From: Cardinalis cardinalis
Taxonomy: Eukaryota; Chordata; Aves; Passeriformes; Cardinalidae
Assembly: GCA_014549065.1 (NCBI GenBank)
Contig: JACDOX010000300.1
Coordinates: 433,634-497,633 of the forward strand
Reading direction: 5' to 3'
DNA: 64,000 nt
Every line of letters starts with the position of its first letter. Position 1 is the stretch's first letter. The notes beneath the pieces are model-generated. The model saw only the letters and a list, made by a program, of their open reading frames with translations, made no database searches and was not told the origin of the DNA. Positions 34,318-45,655 of this stretch are shown one piece after another. Position numbers and translations under genes: made by a program.

Positions 34318-37300
34318 CTCACAAATAACACCTGGCTGGCTCTGTGCTCTCCTGAAGGCACAATGTGGAAAAGGCCAGACCAAGATCCTGGGGGTATTTT
34401 CATGCACTGATCTTGAAACCAANAGTGACTCTNGACTAGGATTATTTATTTTGGTTTNCAGAGTTTNAGATAAACAATCACATTCTAGTCAATCAGCTGG
34501 ATAAGGCATGAAAGCTGTTTGGGGTTTTTTCCCCTCAGGAAAACCTGTGTGACTTAAACTTTGTGACCAGCAGTTCCCTTGCAGAAATGAAGTTGGCTCC
34601 ATCTGCATTCAGCTACAGGAAACTGATACAACATAATGGCTCTGCCAATTTATTCATACAGCTGATATTTGCTAATGCACTTTGATTTATTGGCTTTCTN
34701 GCCTCACAGTAAAGCTGTATTTTTATATACTTTATTTCCTCCACAATCCCCAGCATGCACAGTTCCTGCTGGGCCTTCACAAATTAATCTCTGAGATTTT
34801 TTCCTTGTGTCTTGAGCGAGCAGAGAGCACCATCCATCTTGGTTTGAAATTGGTTGTGCTCCAACTTTTTTTGCTTTTGCTTTTTCACTTTTAGGCTTTT
34901 CTGGTCCCATAGCATTTTCCAGGGTGGATTTGTGTCTGTTCACAGCAGACAGAGCTCACATCAGTGTGGAAAGGACTTTGCATGTCCAGGACTTTGAGAG
35001 GATGCCCAAAAAGAATTACAGTTTGACTGGGGTGCTGAGGTTAGGTTTGAATTCAGATGTAATTGTCTCTTTTTGCTTGCACAAAATCAGGGGAATGATA
35101 ATATCTAGAAATTTGCCTTGCTATGCTTTGTTGCTGCTGCTGTTGCTCTTTTCAAGCACTTTGGTTGTGACACACCTAAAACAGGTGATGGGCATTGTGA
35201 GCTCCATTCTGGATGTCCTAGGGATGAAGGAAGGGTGCACAGGGACGGAAATGAAAGCTTTCATTTTGTCAACTATGTTTGAAAGCTGGAGCCACAAAAT
35301 AGTTTAATGGAAGGATTTGGATGCTGGATAATTCTTTCCCCAACCCTTTTAGATGCACTAACTGAAAGAGGGATAATCAAATTTAAGTGAGTCTGCTTAA
35401 TTCACTGGAAACCATATGATCCACCACTGTGACAGCTCTTTTACAAGGCTTGGGCCATTATCCCAAACAATCTGGGGCTCCCCGTGTGCACAACTGTGTG
35501 GAGCAGAGAAACTCAGCAGGACTATCTCCCAAAACTGCTGGAATTTTTATGATTGCTATATTTTAAACTACTTACAAACTCACTGTTGATCTGCTCCCAA
35601 GTACACCTGTGCTTTAGGATGGAGGTAAGTGTGTTTGAATGCAAATATGGATAATACAGTACAAATTGCTTTAATGAAAGGAAAGCTGCCTCTTTGAGAG
35701 CATTGAATCCAGGGTAGTGCAACTTCCCCAGAATCCAGGAGCTGGCTTTCAGCACTTTCAGAGCCAGACACTCGCCAAGGAAGCTGCATTCAGTGCACAG
35801 AGAACAGTGAAAAAGGAATAGAAATGGGAATAAAGAAGANATGAAAGGGAGAGGAGGAGAGAGCAAAGTGAGAGAGAAATAGGATGCTACAGGAATCAGC
35901 AGAAGATTGAACTTGGGTTTGGTCACAAAAGAAGAACTACACTGGTGCAGCCTAGATACAGCAGTATTTATACATTTAAAGGAAAATGAGTATGTCAGGG
36001 AATGGGTTTAAGCTGACAATGGTTTGGAATGAAAATCCTGAGGCCTCTCCTGTCCCAAATCTGAGCCTGAGTGAGATGGACAGAGATCCCCAGTGTTCCC
36101 AGGCAGGAAGGTCTGTCCCTGGCCTGCTGCACAANGAACTGCAGCTGCACTGGGAACCTGACCCTCTCTTTAACCTTTAATGCCAAGTCTGAAATGTAAA
36201 ATGGGAGCAAAAATAATCAAGACTCNCTCCATCCTTGACCTGCCTGAAATCCAGAATGAATCCACTTGACAGTAAGTGCACTGGGATTTCCACAGGAATG
36301 GCAGAGAGCCCTGATGTCTCCCTGCTGATCAGCAATATTCGTGTCTGACAGTACCACTGTGTAAAGGAGGCACAGTGAGAGAGGAGCCCTGCGTGCCCTC
36401 AGGCCTTGCTGGGGCTCTTTTCCTGTTCCATGAAGCTCTAAAAACTTGTGCATCATCCCACTGACTTTGGTGAAAATGGTGCAAAATTTCACTTTTACTT
36501 GGTGGTTTCAAATCCAGTGATCGAATTAAAACAAAAAAAAACAAAAAAAAACAAACCTGTGAAGAAGAAGTGTGTGAAAGAGAAAGAAGGGAGGCACACT
36601 GATTCCTGCTCCAGATGTTTTCTGCACCCTGCCATTTGGTTTCTGCTCTTTCTAAGCACCAGGAGTTAATCTTCTCCAGTGAAGTAACAAAACCGAGTGA
36701 CAGCTGCTGCCAACACCTCTCTGCACAGCCCTGGGGGGAGAAGTCTGCTCACAGGTCTGGAGGGTATCAGTGGTGACATCCTGATTTACTGCTGCTCAGT
36801 TACATCTCTGTGAGGGAAAGAGCTGTCTCTGCCAGCTGGGACAGGGAGGCAAAGACAATCACAAGCTGTGTGCCATCGTGGCGGGGGTGACATTCTCCTC
36901 CACAGCAGAAAAGGTTGGATTGCAGCACATGCTGCTGGATCCCTGCCATTCAGGGAAGTGTAAATGACATCATGGAGTTTCTTCTGTAATGAACTCTCTG
37001 TGGGGCCAGGCTGGGCTGAAACACATTGGTGGGAGGCTGGTGACAATGCCACTGTCATTTGGAGCTGGGTGATTTCCGTGGGGCTCTGCAGGCTGAGCAG
37101 AGAACTCTACGGGGTCCCAGTGGTTAAAGTTCAATATTGGGATCAGCAGATTTTTGTGTTGTCTCTCAGCTTCCATGGTGATGTATTTTAAGGACATTTT
37201 TGGCTTTGTATGTCTGTAAAAGCCATCTGCATGAGAGTAATGGAAATGTGTGTTCCTGCCTGGTGTCTTACTCATCTCCTTAGGACAGCCTGGAGAAGGA

Positions 37301-37487
37301 AGAGGCAGNGAGGGAGTGGGGAGCACTTGGTTGCTCCTCACTCTGGCCTTGCTCTGTCCACAGGCAGCAGGANGAGGCAGGACAGTTTGTTATCACAGCT
37401 GCTTGCAGAGGGACCCCTGAGCCAAAGAGGGGAAACAAAAGGATCAGGAAACAAAAGGATCAGCCTGAGATCATGATGGATACACGG
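34318..37487. other. Unique non-coding stretch
   Basis: No transposon is recognised. A 127-codon open frame (+, 34924-35307) contains a leucine run from CTG/TTG triplets and would be partly hydrophobic, but I know no related protein and there is no splice or codon support. A (AAAAAAAAC)n patch lies at 36529-36556. Confidence 0.5.
36529..36556. repeat. A-rich tract with C every tenth base
   Basis: Runs of eight or nine A separated by single C bases form a short, nearly perfect array. Confidence 0.85.
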
Positions 37488-37697
37488 ACAGACTTCCAGG
37501 GATCCAGGGGCAGCCACAGCTNCTGTGGCCAGCCTCTGCCAGGGCCTCACCACTGGCACAGCACAGAATTATTTTCCTCCTAATATCTCCTCTAAATAAT
37601 ATTATATTCCTTCCTAATGTCTCCTCTAAACCTACTGTCAGTTTGAAGCCATTCCCCCTTGTCCTGTCACTACATGCTCTTGTCAGAAGTCCCTGTG
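37488..37697 (-). mobile_element. CR1 LINE fragment, interrupted by an LTR
   Basis: CAGGGATCCAGGGGCAGCCA, CAGGGCCTCACCACTG, TTTTCCTCCTAATATCTCC and the GAAGCCATTCCCCCTTGTCC block are the minus-strand CR1 consensus in order. A second TCCTAATGTCTCCTCTAAAC shows a small internal duplication. It stops at AGTCCCTGTG, where the LTR at 37698 begins. The CR1 3' terminus is missing. Confidence 0.85.
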
Positions 37698-38333
37698 TGT
37701 CACAGATACATTTTATGAAAATCTTTTTGCTAGGATTTTTTTCCTGAGAAGCTGAGAAGCCTCAGAAAAGAAAAGTAAACAATAATTATCTGCTGCTGTG
37801 GAAGATGATGGTTTGGAGATGGTTTACCAACAGGTGCAGCTTTGATTGGTCTCATGTGGATTGTTCTTACTTGATGACCAATCACAGGTCCAGCTGTGTC
37901 AGCACTCTGGTCAGTCACAGGTTTTTATTCTTCATTCCTTTCTAGCTTTCTGATGTGTCCTTTCTCTTTTCTTTAGGCATAGTTTTAGTATATAATTTTC
38001 TTTTAATATAATATATATAATTTTCTTTTAATCATTATAGATATAATATATTATTTTATATATTATATAATACATAAATAATAAATATAATATAATATAA
38101 TATAATACAATATAATATAATATAATATAATATAATATAATATAATATAATATAATATAATATAATATAATATAATATAATATAATATATATTATAATAT
38201 ATAATATAGTATATATTATATGTATCTTTTAATATAATTATATAATATATAAAATAATAAATCAGCCTTCTGAAACACGGAGTCAAGATTCTCCTCTCTT
38301 CCCTCGTCCTGGGGACCCACAAACACCACCACA
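37698..38333 (+). mobile_element. Solo LTR with expanded TATAA array (family B)
   Basis: The element begins TGTCACAGATACATTTTATG and ends CCACAAACACCACCACA. Flanking CCTGTG (37692-37697) and GCTGTG (38334-38339) form a 6-base duplication with one mismatch, the size known for ERVK-like insertions. The early part GCTGAGAAGCCTCAG is shared, in reverse complement, with the LTR at 9167. The promoter/poly-A zone has become a TATAA array, followed by AATAAATCAGCCTTCTGAAA. It inserted into the CR1 copy at 37488. Confidence 0.85.
38086..38188. repeat. (TATAA)n array inside LTR
   Basis: About twenty TATAA units lie just upstream of the LTR poly-A signal and are flanked by irregular TA/TATAT sequence on both sides. 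The array sits where related LTRs have a short TTTAGTATAATAT segment. Confidence 0.95.
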
Positions 38334-38339
38334 GCTGTG

Positions 38340-40451
38340 CATCCCTGCAGTGCTGCTGTAAGAGCTGGCAGTGTGGCAGTGGAGCTGTGCACAGCTGCTC
38401 AGCCTCCCTGTGCCCTGGGTCTGCACCAGGAGCACCAAGTGCTGCCCTGCAGGTGTCAGTGCCAGGAGCAGCTGCTGGGGCTGCTCTGAGGCACTGAGCC
38501 CACCACCAGAGCTCTCAGACAGCTCAGGGAGCTTTTCCAGCTCCTTTCATTCTCTTTATTTTTGTTTTTTTCCCCCTAAAGGTCATGATGTGGAGGTCAG
38601 TGACAAAAGCTAGAGTAGATTGGCTATCCTGCTCCCAGGATATGCTGCCCCTTCCAGCACTGGATTGCCTATAAACTGCTGGATGAAGAGAGACTACGCA
38701 CAGCTTTTGCCAAGGAGTTTGCCTTCAGATGCTGATTCCTGACAGCAAAACCACACAGATTTTGCTGTTTCCTTTCAGGCCCTTTGCTGCCTGGAGGGCT
38801 CAGCTGGGAACCCTGTGGGTCTGGGCTGTGGTGCTGCGGCAGGGAAGGAATGAGAATTCCAGCTCTCCCTCCTCGGCCTGACAGGCACCAGCACANCCTG
38901 CTCAGCGCCTGTGCTGTGGGAGCTGCAGCTCTGAGTCTGTGTGAGTCCTTTCCTGCAGGGAGATAATCCAGGTTGATACCAGTTTTCTGCTCTGCTGGTT
39001 TTCCCTGTAACCCATTGCCCGGGATTGAGATGGATGCTTTCCCATAAGAGCTTTCCATTAAGGCAGATTCCCCATCCAGGCTGAGATTTCTGGGTCTGAC
39101 CCTCCCTGGTTTCCAGATGTCCCAGGCACATTAGGAGCAGCACAAGGAGTGCAGGAGGAGGGATGAAACTCTGCAACTCTGCTGTGTTTCTTTTTTTTTC
39201 TCAGTGTTGTCAATTAAACAGAATTTATGTGTTATTTCTCTGTTCTGTAATTACCCCCTGGGATTTATTTCAGATAGCTGGAGAAAACAATATACCTCCA
39301 GAACTTTCTGGCTGCTGGGAAGAGTTATTGCTGCTCCTCCTGATTGTGTAGCAAAATCCAACTCCCTTCATTACTGCCTTTACCTCAGTGAAGCATGAGA
39401 AGGTATCCATTGTAATTTTGTTCCCTTTCAGGAGGGGACATAAGAAATGGCCCTGGACATGCCAGGTACAGTGATTCTATAGGACAAATGGAATTACAGG
39501 TCACAGAGAGTATTATCAAAGCCCTGTGTGTCAGGCTCTGAGAGCTCTCCTGTGCTTGCCTGCACAGTCAGACTTCACAGCAGAGAAGTTGTCATTAGTG
39601 ATGATTGAAGGCCAATCTGTTGTTTCTGATTAAACACTCACTAATGATGGTCTGATGTTACAGGTTTGTTTTTTTTTAATTTTGTGTTCATTTCAAAAGC
39701 AAAAAAAAGAGATATTTTCTTCTTCTACTTATGCTTTGAAATCTATGATTGACTGGCACTTGAAGAGAATATGTGGTTGCTTGATTTTTTTTTGAAAGCT
39801 GAGGGGTGGGAGAGGGATTTGTTTGCATGTGAAGGAGGGCTTGACAAAAAAAAAAGAGAGAAATATTGACATAATTTAGGTAACACACACTGTAAACAAG
39901 CTGCTAGGTTTTGCTTACAATAATTTACATCCATTCCTCTGCAGAGCACAGGCTGTGAATTTCTCCTCATCCAAGACAGAGCCAATCATCCTGACTTGCA
40001 GGGCTTCCTTGCACATATTTCTGCCATGTTTGCCCTGAACTTTGGGGCTGATGAAACCCCCACATCAAGTCAAGCTCTGCTGAAGTCACCGAGGGTTTAA
40101 TCCGGGATAACAAATTGGCTTTGCTTTATTCACGTGTCTCAGGCTGAGTTTGCAGGCAGATTCCCTTCCAGCACAGTTGTTTGGATTGCAGGTTAGCTGG
40201 AGGTCGGGCAGCTCTGCTGCTGGAGAAGGCAACCCAAGGAAACATGCCCAGTGGGGATGTGCAGCTTGTCCTTACACATGCAGACAAGTGGTTCTGCCTG
40301 CAGCCATCCCAGGCAGCAGGAGCAGTCCTGGAAAGGATTCCACTGCCACTGCCACTGCCACTGCAAGCAGGGCCACCCAGAGAGAGCAGCAGCTCACTGA
40401 GCTCCCGTGGGTGCTGCTGGGCACTCTCAGGGGTTGAAGTTGTTTGCTCAG
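38340..40451. other. Unique non-coding stretch
   Basis: The stretch starts GC-rich and becomes AT-rich after about 39200. A (CCACTG)n run lies at 40340-40363. No exon or repeat family is recognised. Confidence 0.5.
40340..40363. repeat. (CCACTG)4 microsatellite
   Basis: Four perfect CCACTG hexamers in a row. Confidence 0.9.
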
Positions 40452-41064
40452 TGTAGGGACCCAGGACATTCCTCTGGCTGCCCTGGNNGANTCNAGACCC
40501 TGGCAGGGCCTCAGAGACCTTGGCACNGAGTCACAGACACCTGTGCCTTGGATTTTAACCCATGGAAACAATTACCAACTTTGTGTGAGGATTTACAAGC
40601 CACAAGAGTTTGAGTAGAATGATAGNGAATTTATCACAGGGTGAAAAAGTAGAATTTTAGGGATTTAGAATGGGGGTTCAAGAGGCAAGATGGAGGAATC
40701 TGGGTGTGGCTTGTCCTCCTTCTTCTTGTCCTCCATCTTCTGCTGTGATGGTGGCACTTTTGGATTGGTTTAGAGTAGAGACAGACTGTCTAACATAGGT
40801 GATAGGTATTTGAAAATTACTGTAAATAAAGTACACCTAGTTTTTAGTATAAAAAGTTAACACCACCCCAAGGGCAGTGACTGTGCCACAACCCGACCTG
40901 CTGGACAGATCTCAGCAGCTCAGAGAAAGAATGGAAGAGATAAGAAAAGATAAACAATCTTGAAAAGCAGAGCTGAGGAATCTCAACTTCTTCTTTGGTC
41001 ACGGGGCTGGGAAAAAAGAGACTTTCTGATACCTTGGGGTCATCTCAACCACAGAAACCTGAGA
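40452..41064 (+). mobile_element. Solo LTR, endogenous retrovirus (family E)
   Basis: The LTR starts TGTAGGGACCCAGGACATTC and ends AGAAACCTGAGA, where ACA is expected, one base changed. The perfect hexamer GCTCAG flanks it at 40446-40451 and 41065-41070, an ERVK-sized duplication. TATAAAAAG lies at 40849-40857 with AATAAA at 40825-40830. Four N bases lie in the first 50 bases. No internal sequence is attached. Confidence 0.82.
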
Positions 41065-41572
41065 GCTCAGGGGACATGGATTCCTGCAGCCCTCTGGNTG
41101 TGCTGGCCCCGAGGTGGGGCTGGCTTTCCCTGTCACTGCTGGTCCTGCTTTAGTGATGAGGCAGAGCAGGGCAGATTGTGAGGAGCATCCTTGGCAGAGG
41201 CAGTGGAACAAATTGCCTCACTCCTGCCTCTAGATGCAGAGTCCTCCTGCTCAGCAGAACACTTGTGCTGGCAAAGGCAGGCTGCAAGGTGCTGCTGTGC
41301 ATGGAAAGGCTGCCTCACTTCTCCAGACATAAGGGGCACTGCAGCTCATCTCTCAAGATATTTTGCCACAGCTCAGGTCTGAAAAGTGTGATATAAACCC
41401 AAATTATTCTTCTCCTCAGCAGCGTCTTTCTGTAAAGGCCCTGAACAGGTCCTCCCCAAGGGCTGTGTCCCAGGCAATTTGTGCTGAGTCCCTCAAGGCT
41501 GCACTGGCCTTTCCCCATGATGAACATCACTATTTGCCTTTCTCTTTCTTGGTTTTTCTTCCTCTGCTTTTC

Positions 41573-41748
41573 ATAGAATCAAAGGCTGGTTTTGGTTAGA
41601 AAGGACCTTAAAGATCTTNTTGTTCCAGTCCTCCATACCTTCCACACCTTCCACTAGACCAGGTTGCTCAGAGCTCCATCCAGCCAGGCTTTGAACACTT
41701 CCCTTTGGGGCAGTTCCAAGGTTTGCCCTCCCTACAGCTCCATGCCTT
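41573..41748 (-). mobile_element. CR1 LINE 3' end
   Basis: TCATAGAATCAAAGGCTGG, AAAGGACCTTAAAGATC, CCACTAGACCAGGTTGCTC and TTTGAACACTTCC form the minus-strand CR1 tail, with part of the middle degraded. Confidence 0.88.
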
Positions 41749-43292
41749 TGTGTTCTCCCAGGGTTGGGAAAGGCACCATGATGTCCCAGAGGGCAGAGAG
41801 AAATGGAGATGGCAGTGGAGGACAGAGCTTTCCCTTCATCAGTACTTGGGAGGGTTAAAGCACTGATGGTGGACGAGGTTTTCATTGTAAACTCAGGGGG
41901 ATGGAGGCCCATAATTTCTGGCTTTGGTGTTTGTTTCTGTTTATGAGTAGCTCTAAATTAAAGAGGAATTCAAACCTGTGCTGCCTTCAGGAACTCAACC
42001 CTGTGCTGCAAAGGTTACTCTTCCCATTAAAATTCTAGGAGTCAGAGTTGTTGCTGAAGTTTCCTGCTAATTATCTCAGAAGATGATGTTCACATTTATT
42101 TGTCATTCTGAATGGGGCTTCATTCAGAAGTTCTTGTAACAAAAAGTGCTGTTTGCTTGTTAAAAAGAACTGACTGACTCGAAAGGTACCTGGAAGCAGC
42201 CAGAGAGAGAACAAACTGATTTTTTTTTAGTATTATTACCACATGAAAATGAAAGGTCCAAATTAGAGCTCTGGCATGTATCTGCTGAAGTCTTCATAAA
42301 CANTGCTCATACCACAATTGAAATTACAAACACCACATCTGTGAGATTCTTCTGTCTACATGCAGTGTTTGTAATGTTAATGTTTGTTTCTGAAACTGTT
42401 TGGGTTGAGCAGCTTCAGGCATTTTTACTTGTTGTTATTTCCCTACAAGTGTCAACAAGGTAATAAGTTCTTCTGGTTTTAACACGTGTCTCCCTCCTTT
42501 AAATATATCTATAAGTAACCATNGGGCTTTCTGGGGAAAACAATCATCAGGACTTTCATTTAAACAAATGAATAACAAACTGGCCGTTTTCAAGTTCCCT
42601 TTTAAGGCACTGCCTTATATTTTTTTCCTATGGTAACTCTTGAGCNAAATTCAGTAGGGTCAGGAGCTCTCTAGAGTGAAACTGTGCAGAGTAAATGGCA
42701 GCAGGACAACAGTATCTCACAGTCTATATTGCAAATCAACGGGGAAGCTGACACCCTGAATTGGANTGTTTGCTGAATAACAAATCTGGAATGGATGTCA
42801 ATGTACTTTCCCCCCTTGGAAAAAAACCTTTCATTTGAGCTGAGGGGAAAGAAAGTATTGTTTCCATCAAAGAATCAGCTGTAGAAAGTAGATTTCCAAG
42901 CCCACAATATTCATATTTCAATGCAAATTAGATATGTAAACAAAAATTGAGGGATAAAAGGTAAAGAATTCCAGAATTCCACTGCAATTGTCACAGATTC
43001 ATCCAGGAGCTGGGGTGAACAACTCCTCAGGCAGGTCCAGAGAGTGCCTGGAAAAGCTGGTNTCTGGAAACAAGAAACACATCACTTGGCAGCCTCTTTC
43101 TGCATTTCTGTCCCCAGGGTCCATAGGCTGTGAAATATCCCTCCACAGCTGTGACATTTGCCTTACTCTATAAACAGAAACATTCAGGTTTCTGTCTTCA
43201 CTCCCTGTGTCATTCAAACCCACGGANGGAAGGGAAAACCTCTGCCTCATGCTGGGGGGATCAGGAACAGAGAAAAGTCATCTTCTGGGGAG

Positions 43293-43500
43293 NNTCAGGC
43301 TGGATACCAGGGAAAGCACCCAGAGGGTGCTGGCACTGCCCAGGCTCCCCAGGGAATGGGCACGGCCCCGAGGCTGCCAGAGCTGCAGGAGCTGCCAGGG
43401 ATGCCCAGGGTGGGGCTGTTGGGGTGTCTGGGCAGGGCTGGGGCTGCCCTGGGTCATCCTGGGGGTCCCTCCCAGCTCAGGACATTCTGTGATTCCATGG
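43293..43500 (+). mobile_element. CR1 LINE 3' end, GC-rich
   Basis: GGCACTGCCCAGGCTCCCCA, GAATGGGCACGGCCCCGAGG, GGGTCCCTCCCAGCTCAGGA and a TCTGTGATTCCATG tail are a CR1 3' end on the + strand. A 113-base core is almost identical to the copy at 44855. Confidence 0.88.
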
Positions 43501-44854
43501 GCTGCCACTGCTGCTTTTTGTGCAGTGGGAGAGGGATGGATTTTACTGGGTTTGGTTCTTGTTTGTGTCGTGCAGGCAGTCTGAGCTTTGGGCTGTTCAT
43601 GTCACAGCTGTGTGAGCAGAGCTGGAGCCGAATCCTGCTGAAGGTTGGGGAGAGGGAAGATAGCAAAGCTGTACCATGGACAAGAATGTACAAAGCAGGG
43701 AGGGTGGAAGTGGAAGGCAGCAGATCTGGGGGGTCTTTGGGAAGATACAGAGCTGCTCAAAGAGCTGCAGCAGGATCGGAGGGGTCAGAGAGGGAAGAGG
43801 CTACACCAAGCATGGGCAGCCAGCACCTGTAAACCCAGCTGTCATCNCTGCTTTGGAGTCACATCCACACATTGGTTCTGTATTTCCAGACATGTGGTAG
43901 CACTTCTCAGAGAGTTCAGACTCAGGGCTCCTTAAGAAAAATGGTTCACACAGTTTTTTTCCCTTTAACTTTGGATTCAACCAGGATTTTAGGCAAGCAA
44001 TCTTTCCTTGCTTCTACATCCTGTAATCTCTTGTTGCTATTTCTCTTCATATCAGATCAACACTGAGAGAAACTGGAGCAAATCTTGTGCAAGATTTCCT
44101 CTCTCATATGGCAAATTCCTCTGCTTCATATGTTGGTTGGGTGGTTGATGAAGAACACCAGGAGGAAAAAAAGCAATTACATCCAGCACAGGCCCTCACA
44201 GCTGGCATCACAGCCATGTGTTCACAGTGATGGTTGCTGTACTGCTGGGAAGCCATAACATTTATGGTTTCCAGCCATGTTAAACCCTTCCCAGTTAAAG
44301 CCACAGTGTTTTTTTTCTTCAGAGTTAAACCCCCAGATCTGGGCTTGAAAGTCACCACACGCCCCGAGTGTCTCTCAATGAGTGGGGCAGCTGCACTGTG
44401 CATGGCAAGAAAATGTGATTGCAGGGGTNCATGTAAGGGTAGTCTGCTTCAATTATCTCTGCTCCTGGGCAATTACCACCTTCTCTTGGATCTTTCCAGG
44501 TTCCCTGCCTCTGCCACCCACGTTTCCCGTGGACAGCCGGATTTCTCAGCCTCGGCTGTGTGCTGCTCCCACTTGACATGTTGTCAAATGACTGCTCCAG
44601 GAGTNAAAATGGCACAAAATCTCTGCAGTGGATTAAATGACTGTTAGCAGGTAACTCCAAATTAGGCTGTGTAGGTAGGCAAAAGGCAAGGCAATGTAAC
44701 ACTTCACTGCTTGCCATGATGGAGGATTGGTGACGTTCAACAAGGGAGTACAAACGCTTAAAAATGTATGGCAGTCTTGAAATCCATCACTCTTCCTCCC
44801 CCCTCAGATCTGGGGCATTTCTCAATGATTATTGGTTGTTTAGGCAGGAGATCA

Positions 44855-45044
44855 GGGACAGGTCCTTCCCCAGAGGTGCTGGCACTGCCCAGGCTCCCCA
44901 GGGAATGGGCACGGCCCCGAGGCTGCCAGAGCTCCAGGAGCTGCCAGGGATGCCCAGGGTGGGGCTGTTGGGGTGTCTGGGCAGGGCAGGAGGTGCTCTG
45001 GATGNACTTTGTGGGTCNCTTCCACCTCAGGATATTCTATGATN
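44855..45044 (+). mobile_element. CR1 LINE 3' end, sister of the copy at 43293
   Basis: The core at 44875-44988 matches 43326-43438 with one visible substitution (GCTCCAGG against GCTGCAGG). The tail TTCCACCTCAGGATATTCTA ends in the usual repeat. The two ends diverge outside the core, so this is probably two young insertions and not a tandem duplication. Confidence 0.88.
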
Positions 45045-45390
45045 GCTTCCTCATCTTCTGTCCCCTCTGCTTTCCTTTCCTCTCTCTCCCATCTCACCCC
45101 AGTGACATGAGGAAGTCAACNCTGTCAGTTAAGAAATGGGTTATAAGCCAACATAAAGTAGTTTTTTTAAGAATACAGGTGATACTTTGATTTTCTCATA
45201 AATCATGNTGGACACACTTTTGGCATGTTTGCAGCACATGGGATCTCTGCTGAATTGCAGCAGACCTGCCTCTTCCACCAGAAAATGCCCATAGCCCTGG
45301 GACTGCCAGGGCTTTCCCGGGGCTGTGTATGGGATCCTACTGCACTGGAAAAGGCCAGACTGCAGATTTCCAGCTTTGATTCTGCCACCA

Positions 45391-45655
45391 CAGAACCACA
45401 GAATGGTTTGGGTGGGGAAGGACCTTAAAGATCATCCAGTGCCACCTNCTGCCATGGCAGGGACACCTTCCACTGTCCCAGGCTGCTCCAAGCCCTGTCC
45501 AGCCTGGCCTTGGACACTGCCNGGGATCCAGGGGCACCCTGTGCCTGGGTCTCACCACCCTCACAGGGAAGAATTTCTTCTCAATATCCCATCTAAACCT
45601 GGCCTCTGTCANTGTGAAGCCATTCCTCCTTGTCCTGGCCCTACATCCCACAGAA
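45391..45655 (-). mobile_element. CR1 LINE 3' end
   Basis: ACCACAGAATGGTTTGGGTG, AAGGACCTTAAAGATCATCC, CAGCCTGGCCTTGGACACTG, AAGAATTTCTTCTCAATATC and CATTCCTCCTTGTCCTGGCC are the complete minus-strand CR1 tail in order, about 265 bases. Confidence 0.92.

Noticed and set aside
34924..35307. A 127-codon open frame with a leucine-rich hydrophobic run
   Set aside because: The leucines come from a small CTG/TTG repeat. There is no signal peptide pattern at the start, no family match and no promoter or splice support.
43158..43832. A 224-codon open frame and overlapping frames
   Set aside because: It runs through a CR1 3' end and includes several N codons; the open length comes from the GC-rich CR1.
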